Positions 1-7,141 of a stretch of DNA of 30,424 nt are shown here, piece by piece. How positions within the stretch are numbered: the first letter of the stretch is position 1; every line of letters begins with the position of its first letter. The DNA lies in assembly GCA_002305575.1 (NCBI GenBank), contig DBPP01000030.1, positions 1-30,424 on the forward strand, given 5' to 3'. Made by a program: the position numbers and the translations under genes. The notes under the pieces are model-generated. The model was not told the origin of the DNA. It saw only the letters and a program-made list of their open reading frames with translations, and did not search any database. This DNA is from Ruminococcaceae bacterium UBA1417. Lineage in GTDB: Bacteria > Bacillota > Clostridia > Oscillospirales > Acutalibacteraceae.

Positions 1-26
1 CCCCGGCGCAGCCGGTATCTTTTTTA

Positions 27-68
27 AGAAGGGATATCCCTTCTATCCTTTGGTGGATACCAAAGGAT
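27..68. repeat. Two back-to-back perfect hairpins upstream of the surface protein
   Basis: Positions 27-44 are an 18-bp perfect palindrome (AGAAGGGAT/ATCCCTTCT). Immediately after it, 45-53 (ATCCTTTGG) pairs perfectly with 60-68 (CCAAAGGAT) across a 6-nt loop. No T-run follows, so this is not an obvious terminator. It could be a REP-like palindromic repeat, a protein-binding site or a leader structure of the surface-protein mRNA. Confidence 0.5.
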
Positions 69-80
69 AAGCAATCTCGT

Positions 81-1955
81 TTGACAAGGAGGAGAAACCA
101 AATTCAAGCAAAAAGGAAACTGGCGGCGCTGCTGCTGTCCCTGTGCATGGTGTTGGGAATGCTGCCCATGACCGTGTTTGCGGCGGGAGAGACTACAGCC
201 GAAGGATTGGTATATGAAGTCAACGGCGAAAGTGTGACCATAACCGGATATACAGGAAACGAAGCGAGCGTCGTAATTCCGAACGAGATAGAGGGAAAGC
301 CGGTCACTGCTATTGGGAAGGCTGCGTTCTTTAATTGCGGAAATTTAACGAGCATAGAGATCCCGGAGGGGATCGAGAGTATTGGAGTCCAAGCGTTTCA
401 GCTTTGTAAAAAATTAGAAAGTGTAAAAATCCCAGCCAGTGTAATTTCCATTGAGGAGAGAGCGTTCCAGAGCTGTTCAAATTTGGATAGCGTAACCTTT
501 GCAGAAGGGAGCCGACTGGAGACTATTAATAATTTTGCGTTCAATGATTGCGGTAAACTGACGAGCATAGAATTTCCAAGTGGAACCAAAAGCATTGGGA
601 ATCAGGCGTTCACATATTGCACAAGTTTGACGAGCATAAAAATCCCATCTAGTGTAACTACCATTGGGGAGAATGCATTCCAGCGTTGCTCAAATTTGAG
701 TAGCGTAACCTTTGCAGAAGAGAGCCAACTGAAGGATATTAATAAAAGTGTGTTCTCATATTGCAGTAATTTGACAAGCATAGAAATTCCGGAGGGAGTC
801 GAGACTATTGGGGAGAGTGCGTTCTATGGCTGCAATAAATTGAAGAGCATTACAATTCCGAAAACTGTTACTATCATTGGAGTACAAGCGTTTAATAACT
901 GTGAAAATCTTATTAGCGTGGAATTTGCTGAAGAGAGCAGGCTTACCACTATACAGAGTTCTGCGTTCAGTGACTGTTTTAATTTGACAGATGATATAGA
1001 AATTCCTTCCACCGTCACAAGCATTGGGGAATATGCATTTTATAGATGTAGTAAGCTGAGTAGTATGACTTTCTCAAGGAAAACAGCTCCAAGCATAGAA
1101 GAAAATACTTTTTCTGGGTGCAGCACTCTTAATATTTATGTGCCATGTGACGGTACAGGATACGCAGGGAACGGTTGGCCGGAAGATAAAGTAAAAACCC
1201 TGCACAACCTCGACCACCTTGACGCAGTACCCCCGACCTGCACTAAGGACGGCACCAAAGAGTATTGGTACTGCCCGGATTGCGGGGGATATTTTCTTGA
1301 TAAAGACGGCGAAATTGAAACCGATGAAGCAGGAATCATAGGAGAAAAGGCCATCGGCCACGCTTGGGGCGAGCCTGTGTGGAGCTGGTCTGACGATGGC
1401 AAAACCGCGGAAGTGACTTTCACCTGCAAAAACGACAGCAGCCATGTGGAAAAACCGGAAGTGACCATCACACAAGAAGAAAAAACACCTGCTACCTGTA
1501 CCGAAGCAGGGACGACCACCTATACGGCAAAGGTGACGTTTAACGGGCAGGAATATACCAGCTTCAAAGATGTCGATGATATTGACCCGCTGGGGCATAA
1601 AGCGGAAAAGGTTGACGGGGACGCACCCACCGCAACCGAGCCGGGCAATATTGAATACTGGTACTGCCCGCAGTGCGATACTTACTTTAAGGACGCAGAC
1701 CTGACGGAAGTTATCACAAAGGAGCAGACGGTTTTAGCCCCCACGGGTGAAGCGGAGCCTTCCAAACCGGAGGAAACCCCATCTGCACTAACGGATCCGC
1801 CACAGGATAAGCCGGACAAAACAGACGATACAACCGAAAGCCCGCAGACCGGGGACAGCAGTAATCTAGCGCTGTGGATCGGCCTGATGCTGGCCTCCTG
1901 CGGCGTGCTGGGAATGCTGTTCTACAGGCGGAAAAAGGCGGCGGCCGGGAAATAA
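81..1955 (+). CDS. BspA-like leucine-rich-repeat surface protein with sortase-type anchor
   Basis: About 624 aa. A basic N-terminus is followed by a hydrophobic stretch (residues about 13-33) ending VFAAG, a Sec signal peptide. Residues about 40-365 carry repeats of about 23 aa of the BspA/LRR_5 type, with the recurring pattern IESIGVQAFQLCKKLESVKIP. Residues about 375-590 contain two Cys-x-x-Cys modules with YWYCP motifs (YWYCPDCGGYF and YWYCPQCDTYF). The C-terminus has SPQTG, a hydrophobic segment and an RRKK tail, matching an LPxTG-like sorting signal. The likely role is a cell-wall-attached adhesin or binding protein; the ligand is unknown. The start is uncertain: TTG at 81 lacks a good ribosome site, while a strong AAGGAGG (86-92) sits about 9 nt before an ATT codon (102). 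The frame is also open back to position 1, so the gene could begin upstream of the window. Confidence 0.8.
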   Translation: MTRRRNQIQAKRKLAALLLSLCMVLGMLPMTVFAAGETTAEGLVYEVNGESVTITGYTGNEASVVIPNEIEGKPVTAIGKAAFFNCGNLTSIEIPEGIESIGVQAFQLCKKLESVKIPASVISIEERAFQSCSNLDSVTFAEGSRLETINNFAFNDCGKLTSIEFPSGTKSIGNQAFTYCTSLTSIKIPSSVTTIGENAFQRCSNLSSVTFAEESQLKDINKSVFSYCSNLTSIEIPEGVETIGESAFYGCNKLKSITIPKTVTIIGVQAFNNCENLISVEFAEESRLTTIQSSAFSDCFNLTDDIEIPSTVTSIGEYAFYRCSKLSSMTFSRKTAPSIEENTFSGCSTLNIYVPCDGTGYAGNGWPEDKVKTLHNLDHLDAVPPTCTKDGTKEYWYCPDCGGYFLDKDGEIETDEAGIIGEKAIGHAWGEPVWSWSDDGKTAEVTFTCKNDSSHVEKPEVTITQEEKTPATCTEAGTTTYTAKVTFNGQEYTSFKDVDDIDPLGHKAEKVDGDAPTATEPGNIEYWYCPQCDTYFKDADLTEVITKEQTVLAPTGEAEPSKPEETPSALTDPPQDKPDKTDDTTESPQTGDSSNLALWIGLMLASCGVLGMLFYRRKKAAAGK

Positions 1956-1996
1956 GGCTGATTAACTGAAACGAAACCGGCAAAAGCGTCTGCAGG

Positions 1997-2031
1997 CGGG
2001 CTGGGTGCAAAGGCTACACCCAGCCCGTTTT
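1997..2031 (+). terminator. Rho-independent terminator of the surface-protein gene
   Basis: An 11-bp perfect stem (CGGGCTGGGTG at 1997-2007 with CACCCAGCCCG at 2017-2027), a 9-nt loop, then TTTT. It lies 42 nt after the surface-protein stop codon. Confidence 0.9.
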
Positions 2032-2054
2032 GACAGCCGGCAGAAGGAGACAGA

Positions 2055-2111
2055 ATGGCTCATGAAAAAAGTGGCGAAGCAGGCCAGATGGTCAAAAAAC
2101 AGAATGCTTAG
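2055..2111 (+). CDS. Possible 18-aa small ORF, unknown
   Basis: ATG at 2055 is preceded by AAGGAGA with 6-7 nt spacing and runs 18 codons to TAG at 2109 (ends MVKKQNA). It lies just behind a strong terminator and has no visible promoter. It may be a peptide, the remnant of a larger mobile-element gene, or chance. I do not recognise it. Confidence 0.2.
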   Translation: MAHEKSGEAGQMVKKQNA

Positions 2112-2280
2112 TTCTCTGGAAACCATGGCGATATAGCCTAAACCCGGCAGTAACGAGCTTCGCTCTTAGGAGTGATCTACAGCTTCTTCTTTATACATTC
2201 GGGTTTACATTCTATAAAAGAGCTTGCCATGAACCCCCATTACATCCATGACACCTCTTCTTATCCCTTCATAAATTTGT

Positions 2281-2321
2281 ATGCGCGCAAGCGGACCATA
2301 GCGTCTGTTGGCGCGCATTTT
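2281..2321 (+). terminator. Terminator-like hairpin upstream of the sigma-like gene
   Basis: ATGCGCGC (2281-2288) pairs perfectly with GCGCGCAT (2311-2318), followed by TTTTGTT. The 22-nt loop region is long but can pair partly within itself. It would insulate the sigma-like gene from upstream reading. Confidence 0.5.
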
Positions 2322-2360
2322 GTTATATATGCGGCTTTTCCATAGGATGCCGTAGTCCGC

Positions 2361-2402
2361 CCAATCAATCGTTTTGGCTCATTCAAAAAAACGGTTGATT
2401 GG
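2361..2402. repeat. 15-bp inverted repeat overlapping the ribosome site of the sigma-like gene
   Basis: CCAATCAATCGTTTT (2361-2375) faces AAAACGGTTGATTGG (2388-2402) with a single G-T wobble and a 12-nt loop. The right arm runs into the GGAGG ribosome site (2401-2405). Part of the left arm (2364-2376) is also the exact complement of CAAAACGATTGAT at 3331-3343, about 1 kb away. In RNA this could form a hairpin that limits ribosome access; in DNA it could be an operator or recombination site. Confidence 0.55.
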
Positions 2403-2413
2403 AGGATATGAAA

Positions 2414-2884
2414 ATGGATGACAGACATCCCAAGAGAAGAAAGGACAAGTATAATCCCTATACCCTGTCATTGGTCGATGGGAAATGCTACCTCTCGTTT
2501 AAAGACGGCCAGGGGTTCCCGCACAAGTTGGAACTGGATGTAAAGCTCTATGCGCTGTTTGACCGGTTTGAATTGGACGATCTCTCCTTCCTCAATGAGC
2601 AGGAGAGGCATCTGGATCAGACCGAGCTGAGCGAGGCTCTCTTAAGCCGCCGTGTGCCGGAGAATCAGGCCACAGTGGAAGACGCTGTTTATGAATCCCT
2701 ACAGACACAGGCACTTCGAGAAGGAATCAGGCGGCTGCCGGAAATCCAGAAAAGAAGGCTGCAGATGTATTTCTTTGATGGACTCACCTACGAAGAAATT
2801 GCGGAACGGGAAAGATGCAGCTATCAAGCGGTACAGAAGTCCGTGAGTGCGGCGCTGAAAAAAATTCGGGAATTTCTGAAATAG
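2414..2884 (+). CDS. Sigma-70 region 4 type protein, mobile-element family
   Basis: 156 aa from ATG 2414, chosen because GGAGG at 2401-2405 is 8 nt upstream; ATG 2408 and TTG 2399 are too close to or inside that site. The N-terminal half is a conserved domain of unknown role (SLVDGKCYLSFKDGQG, then acidic FELDDLSFL). The C-terminal 50 residues are a clear sigma-70 region 4 helix-turn-helix (RLPEIQKRRLQMYFFDGL, then TYEEIAERERCSYQAVQKSV). Proteins of this size and layout are common on clostridial conjugative and integrative elements, where they are thought to act in element gene control. It lacks region 2, so it cannot be a complete housekeeping sigma factor. Its leader can form a hairpin reaching the ribosome site, and a hairpin-rich region follows it. 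Confidence 0.8.
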   Translation: MDDRHPKRRKDKYNPYTLSLVDGKCYLSFKDGQGFPHKLELDVKLYALFDRFELDDLSFLNEQERHLDQTELSEALLSRRVPENQATVEDAVYESLQTQALREGIRRLPEIQKRRLQMYFFDGLTYEEIAERERCSYQAVQKSVSAALKKIREFLK

Positions 2885-2910
2885 GGGGTTGTGTTTTGTC
2901 TTGGAAGTGA

Positions 2911-3387
2911 GGTTATAGGTGAAGGGGTCAATCTCCTTCGCCTGTTTCCCCGTGACAAGGGAACGGGCTTTGCTCTTTGACAATTTCATAGTACAGCGCA
3001 TTTTCTACTTTCCCTCTGCTGTCCCCGAAAGGGACAAGCTACAGGAGCACAAGCCCGGATGGCCAACCGATACAGGAAACCTCCAAGGCCGGCAAAGCTC
3101 CGACGCTGCGGCGCACCCGCAGCGAGGGCCATGACAGGCAGAGGCATTAAAGATACTTCCGTCCAGTCGACAGGCCGAGCGTGAAGCGGCGTCAACCGCG
3201 ATCCGTCGCAGCCAACGAGGGCGGCCCTGTGAGAACCACAGGGTGATGAGATTCCAATGAGGCCAAATGCATGGCCGGGAAATGCGTTCCCGTGTACCGA
3301 GGGGGGCGTGGACAAGTATCGGTAAAGGGTCAAAACGATTGATATCACAGGCGGCGGTCTGCCCCAAAACGGATCGCCGCCTTTCTA
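2911..3387 (+). ncRNA. Candidate large structured RNA, family unassigned
   Basis: This 525-bp gene gap carries a dense series of clean hairpins: 2917-2925/2935-2943 (9 bp, one wobble), 2946-2950/2959-2963, 3021-3025/3031-3035, 3104-3111/3117-3124 (8 bp perfect), 3225-3231/3237-3243 (7 bp perfect), 3276-3281/3287-3292 (6 bp perfect), 3295-3300/3319-3324 and 3349-3356/3375-3382 (8 bp perfect). Many have 5-nt loops and are joined by purine-rich linkers. GTCAATC in the first loop (2927-2933) could pair with GATTGAT near the 3' end (3337-3343), a possible pseudoknot. The last hairpin is followed by TTCT and could be a weak terminator. No long plausible ORF crosses it. It lies between a sigma-like gene and the next element gene on the + strand. 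It lacks a recognisable group II intron domain V. An oriT or other structured DNA site is an alternative. Confidence 0.45.
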
Positions 3388-3409
3388 CATAGGGAGAGGA
3401 GGATGAAGT

Positions 3410-3790
3410 TTGAAACGGAAGGAACAAACCATCGTAGAGAAGGAAATCCCTGGCAGAGAGCATGCCGGGTACGCATATATCTATCCGCTGGACGGCGGAG
3501 CCAGGCAGGAATATGTCCTGGAGATGACGCCGGAAAATATCGCCAACTTTATTGGCGCCCATCAGTACGATGCAGAGAAGATCATCCTGACCGACATGCT
3601 GGACAACCTGATTCTGGATACTGCGGGCGGGTTCATTATGAACTGCCCAGACCAGATCCTGTGCGGCAGAGTCCTGCCCCTGCTGGCGCCGATCCAGATG
3701 GGGCGGCGCAGGGCAAAAGAGATCCCCGTGGTCAGCAGGGCGGCGTTTGAGGCGTATGCTCCCCAGAAGGACAAGCCTGGCGCACAGTAG
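3410..3790 (+). CDS. Conserved small protein of unknown function upstream of mazF
   Basis: 126 aa from a TTG start; AGGAGG at 3397-3402 is 7 nt away, whereas the nearby ATG (3404) is out of frame and too close. Visible features are GREHAGYAYIYPLDGG, ARQEYVLEMTPENIANFIG and QYDAEKIILTDMLDNLIL, giving an alpha/beta domain with no signal peptide or membrane segment. I see no serine-recombinase catalytic motif and no clear helix-turn-helix. I believe homologues occur next to mazF-like genes on clostridial mobile elements, but I cannot name a function. It ends 13 nt before the mazF start, so the two are probably one operon. Its position could suit an antitoxin, but nothing in the sequence shows that. 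Confidence 0.6.
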   Translation: MKRKEQTIVEKEIPGREHAGYAYIYPLDGGARQEYVLEMTPENIANFIGAHQYDAEKIILTDMLDNLILDTAGGFIMNCPDQILCGRVLPLLAPIQMGRRRAKEIPVVSRAAFEAYAPQKDKPGAQ

Positions 3791-3803
3791 CGAGGTGGCG
3801 CAT

Positions 3804-4194
3804 ATGGAGATCAGGCGAGGGGACATTTACTATGCGGACCTGACCCCTGTGGTCGGATGCGAACAGGGCGGCCGGCGCCCGGTGCCCGGTGCTGGTCATA
3901 CAAAACGATGTGGGCAACCATCACGGTTCCACGGTCATCGTCGCTGCCATTACCAGCAGAAGAAGAAGAAAACGGAGGCTGCCCACCCATATCGGGCTGC
4001 CCAGGCTGCCCACAGGGCTGAGGACTGCGTCCTTTGCTATGCTGGAACAGGTGCGGACCATTGACCGCATGCGTCTGGGCGCATATATCGGCAGGCTGGA
4101 CGGGGAGAGGATGGCCGCTGTGGACCGGGCAATCCTGATCAGCTTCGGATTGGACGGGCTTGTTGGTTATGATGGGAAAAACGCTGAAAAATAG
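3804..4194 (+). pseudogene. MazF/PemK-family endoribonuclease toxin, frameshifted by a 7-bp duplication
   Basis: The start ATG 3804 follows GAGGTG. The first frame gives MEIRRGDIYYADLTPVVG and EQGGRRPV, the typical MazF opening. The frame is then lost and the protein would end at 4064. A second frame resumes exactly with VLVIQNDVGNHHGSTVIVAA and contains LEQVRTIDRMRLGAYIGRLD, the normal MazF C-terminal half, ending at 4194. The break is explained by two adjacent copies of CCCGGTG (3878-3884 and 3885-3891). Removing one copy restores RRPVLVIQND and an intact toxin of about 127 aa. MazF toxins cleave mRNA at short sequences. The upstream small gene is a possible partner. The gene is probably inactive as read, unless the repeat count varies or a ribosome shifts frame. 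Confidence 0.85.
3878..3891 (+). repeat. 7-bp tandem duplication in mazF
   Basis: CCCGGTG occurs twice with no gap. The duplication changes the reading frame by one base; a single copy gives an uninterrupted MazF reading frame. A short tandem repeat like this can be lost or gained by replication slippage. Confidence 0.9.
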
Positions 4195-4203
4195 GGCGTT
4201 TTT
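4177..4203 (+). terminator. Terminator overlapping the mazF stop codon
   Basis: AAAAACGC (4177-4184) pairs perfectly with GCGTTTTT (4196-4203). The T-rich right arm acts as the U tract. It separates the mazF region from the recombinase operon. Confidence 0.6.
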
Positions 4204-4278
4204 ATCGGTTGTTTTCCTGGATATGTTCGAAAAGATAGTATATACTGTGTATGCAGTCGAAGGAAAGGAGTGAGGCGG

Positions 4279-5394
4279 ATGAACCGGTATCGGATCAGGA
4301 TCAGCGTAGACGGCAAACGGAAGCTGTACTACATCGAAGACCAGGAAAACTACGATATCGTTCTCCTGCCGAGCAAGTACCTGAAGCATAAGGCGGACGC
4401 CAACCGGTCGCCAAACACGGTCAGACGGCTCGCCCTTTCGATCTGCTACTACCTGAACTATCTGGATCAGACTGGGACCGAGCTATTGCAAGTGGCAAAA
4501 AAGAGCTTTGAGGAACAGAGCAGCCACTTCGGGCAGTTCCTCTATTGGCTGGTGGAGGGACGGCATATCACAGACAATCGAACAGCGAAGACGGGAAATG
4601 GAACCTGCAACGCATACCTCAAGGATGTGTTCGGGTTCTTTTTATATCTGGCGGATAACGGATATACGGAACCCCTGCGGGTGCTGGCTTACAACCAGAT
4701 CACCGTATCCAATGCGGTAGGGGTCAAACGGACGATCCGTTCCAAGTCTTTCAAGGGGTACCTGAAGGAAAAGGACCGGAATGTGCGGGCGGCGCAAGAG
4801 CCGGAGATCATCGATATCCTCCGGGCCTGTACCAACCTCCGGGATCAGCTGCTGCTCCTGCTGCTGGCAGAGACCGGATTTCGGATCGGCGAGATCCTGG
4901 GGGTGGATTATACCAAGGATATCGATTATGAGAAGCAGGTCCTCAAGGTGTACTTCCGGGACGACAACGACAACGAAGCCCGAGCCAAGAATGCGGAATA
5001 CCGCTCAGCGAAGATCAGCAGGGAAACCTTCGAGTTCCTGCTGCATTATCTGGCGGAATACAGGAGGTTACTGCAGCGGCAGAGCCTCCTGTTTATTAAT
5101 ATCAGGGGAGAAACCGCTGGCAAACCCATGCGGGTGGAGAGCGTGTATGACATGCTGGACCGAATGGAGGAAAAAACCGGCATTAAGCTGACCCCGCACA
5201 TGCTCCGCAGATATTATGCGGTGTCCAGACGGGACGCCGGCTGGGCGCTGGAGCTGATCCAGCTGGCCCTGGGACATAAGCATCTGGATACGACGGTCAA
5301 ATATCTGGGCATCCTGGATAACCAGCTGATGACCGCAAGCCGGGAATTTTATGAAAAGCACTCGGATCTATATGGGATCAAGGATCTGCTGTAA
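4279..5394 (+). CDS. Tyrosine recombinase 1 of the trio (TnpA/RitA-like)
   Basis: 371 aa. Start ATG 4279 has AAAGGAG 8 nt upstream; GTG 4270 overlaps that site. The N-terminal 160 residues form a SAM-like core-binding region. The catalytic domain has R202 (ETGFRIGEI), H307-x-x-R310 (PHMLRRYY), H333 (ALGHKHLDTT) and nucleophile Y342 (VKYLG), with lysine candidates at K237 or K245. All key residues of a working tyrosine recombinase are present, and the length matches Tn554 TnpA. The enzyme would cut and rejoin DNA at the element ends and target. It starts a four-gene operon, with the next gene 16 nt downstream. Confidence 0.88.
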   Translation: MNRYRIRISVDGKRKLYYIEDQENYDIVLLPSKYLKHKADANRSPNTVRRLALSICYYLNYLDQTGTELLQVAKKSFEEQSSHFGQFLYWLVEGRHITDNRTAKTGNGTCNAYLKDVFGFFLYLADNGYTEPLRVLAYNQITVSNAVGVKRTIRSKSFKGYLKEKDRNVRAAQEPEIIDILRACTNLRDQLLLLLLAETGFRIGEILGVDYTKDIDYEKQVLKVYFRDDNDNEARAKNAEYRSAKISRETFEFLLHYLAEYRRLLQRQSLLFINIRGETAGKPMRVESVYDMLDRMEEKTGIKLTPHMLRRYYAVSRRDAGWALELIQLALGHKHLDTTVKYLGILDNQLMTASREFYEKHSDLYGIKDLL

Positions 5395-5410
5395 GAGGAG
5401 GTGAACCGCT

Positions 5411-7141
5411 ATGCCGACGGCTGCGCTCAGGCAGATAACAGCAAAACAGGATAATCAGGCGCTTCGAGCCAGATTGGAAGCGGAAGTCGGCAGGGTGCAG
5501 ATCAGCTATAAAGCCAGTGTGATCGACTTCATGGTCATGGAAGGGATCCAGGATTTCTCGAAGCTGGACTATGCAACAAGAAAAAGCTTTGAAGCCTACC
5601 TGAAAGGGCAAAGCGGTATGAAGTATATCCGCCATCACCTGCTGGCCTTTGACAAGCTCAAACAGCATGCACTGAGCCAGGGGATCCGTGTTCTGGAGGA
5701 TGGAAAGGTCGCACGGCCGCGGTATGAGAATGGAATCCTCTACCTGCCATACCATCCAGACCCAAAGGTTTCGGCCATGTTCCGAAATTCCACAAGGAAA
5801 AACGAGCATGTCTGGGATTTTTCCAGAAATGCCCCGGAGAGGATGAAACGGCAGGTGTTCGACATCCTGCATTATGAGCTGGAGAACAGCACAAGCCCTG
5901 AAGGTAGGCGCGTCCACCTGCTGGGGCTGCGGGACCTGTATGACTTTTGTACGGAGCAGGGGATTGAGGATATAGAAACCATGGAACTGCCGCAGATACA
6001 GGCGTTCCGTGAACCCCCCAGCAACCGGCTCACGGAAAGCAAGCGCCCCGGAATCATCAACTTCTGCCGAAGAGCGCTGTTCCTGCAAGCGGAGGAAATC
6101 AACTGGAACGCCCATGTATGGTATATGGAGCGGTTCCACATACAGCCAGAGCGGATGGATCCCGCAAACCCTGTGTTAAGCATCTCCTTTGTCGAAGTGA
6201 CGCACCGCCGGAACCGGGAACTTCTCAAAAGATATATCCGGTATGGGCTTGGTATCACCAACCTGTCGGTCGGCGTGATCCGGGGGGAACTCATCTACCT
6301 GCGAAGCTTCCTGAATGATATCCAGCAGCCGGAAGATACCGATATCTGCTCTGTAACGCCGGCGCAGATGGAGGCGTACTTCCGGGTGCAGCGGCAGAGG
6401 GGGGTACAGGCGGAAACCTACAATAAGATCGTCATGAGCATCCTGCACTTCTTCAACCATCTGCGGGTACGGCAGCTCATCGGACAAATCCCCTTCGATG
6501 CGGACAGCTTACTGCAGAAGACGGTACTGAAGCATCATAACCGGAGCGTGGCACAGGAGGTCACAGAAGAAATCTTCTCCAAGCTCTATGCCTTCCCTGA
6601 AACCCTCCGGCTGATGTATCTGCATCTATGGGGTATAGGGTTACGGATCAGCGAGGTGTGTACCCTGAAAGGGAACGCCTACTACATACAGGGCGATGAC
6701 GCCTGGATTCAGGTCTATCAGATCAAAATGCGCACTTACAAGCGTATCCCAATTCCTGCGGCCCTGTATAAGCTGATGCGGGTATACCTGAAAAAGCACC
6801 ACATAAAAGCGGGGGACTATGTGTTCCAAAACAGCAAAGGCGGCCCCTACCGGAGCGGAACCTTCCGCTACAATATGCTGAAATACTGCGAACTCAACGA
6901 CATTCAGAACGGGGAATACATCTTCCGCTCCCACGATTACCGCCACACCATAGCGACCTGCTTCTATGACTCAGGCGTATCCCTGCAGAGCATCCGCGAT
7001 TACCTCGGTCACGACTATGAGGAGATGACCGAGCAGTATATCGACTACATGCCCAAGAAGATTGAAAAAGCGAGTGAAGACTACTTCAGCCGGCACAGCC
7101 TGGCGTCATACATCAAGAGAGGTGAGGAAAAAGATGGATGA
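5411..7141 (+). CDS. Tyrosine recombinase 2 of the trio (TnpB/RitB-like)
   Basis: 576 aa. ATG 5411 follows GAGGAGGTGA with 6 nt spacing. The long N-terminal part (residues about 1-260) has no recognised motif and probably binds DNA or partners; a second core-binding-like region follows at about 270-370. The catalytic domain shows R412 (WGIGLRISEV), a beta-hairpin lysine in the KMRTYKRIPI stretch, H508-x-x-R511 (HDYRHTIATC), H534 (YLGHDYEEMT) and Y543 (EQYIDY). The length is close to Tn554 TnpB. Its last 8 nt overlap the next gene, which suggests translational coupling and balanced amounts of the recombinases. Confidence 0.88.
   Translation: MPTAALRQITAKQDNQALRARLEAEVGRVQISYKASVIDFMVMEGIQDFSKLDYATRKSFEAYLKGQSGMKYIRHHLLAFDKLKQHALSQGIRVLEDGKVARPRYENGILYLPYHPDPKVSAMFRNSTRKNEHVWDFSRNAPERMKRQVFDILHYELENSTSPEGRRVHLLGLRDLYDFCTEQGIEDIETMELPQIQAFREPPSNRLTESKRPGIINFCRRALFLQAEEINWNAHVWYMERFHIQPERMDPANPVLSISFVEVTHRRNRELLKRYIRYGLGITNLSVGVIRGELIYLRSFLNDIQQPEDTDICSVTPAQMEAYFRVQRQRGVQAETYNKIVMSILHFFNHLRVRQLIGQIPFDADSLLQKTVLKHHNRSVAQEVTEEIFSKLYAFPETLRLMYLHLWGIGLRISEVCTLKGNAYYIQGDDAWIQVYQIKMRTYKRIPIPAALYKLMRVYLKKHHIKAGDYVFQNSKGGPYRSGTFRYNMLKYCELNDIQNGEYIFRSHDYRHTIATCFYDSGVSLQSIRDYLGHDYEEMTEQYIDYMPKKIEKASEDYFSRHSLASYIKRGEEKDG

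Larger units (their letters stand above)
1956..2413. other. Intergenic stretch with two terminators, a possible tiny ORF and a hairpin at the sigma gene
   Basis: This 458-bp stretch has no full-size gene. It holds an intrinsic terminator (1997-2031), an 18-codon candidate ORF with a ribosome site (2055-2111), a second terminator-like hairpin (2281-2321) and a 15-bp inverted repeat at 2361-2402 touching the ribosome site of the sigma-like gene. Nothing recognisable was seen in 2112-2280. Confidence 0.6.

Noticed and set aside
2911..3387. Group II intron or IscB/OMEGA-type RNA
   Set aside because: No domain V-like hairpin, no reverse transcriptase and no IscB/TnpB nuclease gene is in the window, so the region is left as an unassigned structured candidate.
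3410..3790. Serine resolvase
   Set aside because: Proteins like this may carry that label, but the resolvase catalytic Ser/Arg motifs are not visible.
4216..4256. Possible LexA box or promoter before recombinase 1
   Set aside because: Only a half-site like TATGTTCG is present, and no -35/-10 pair has acceptable spacing.
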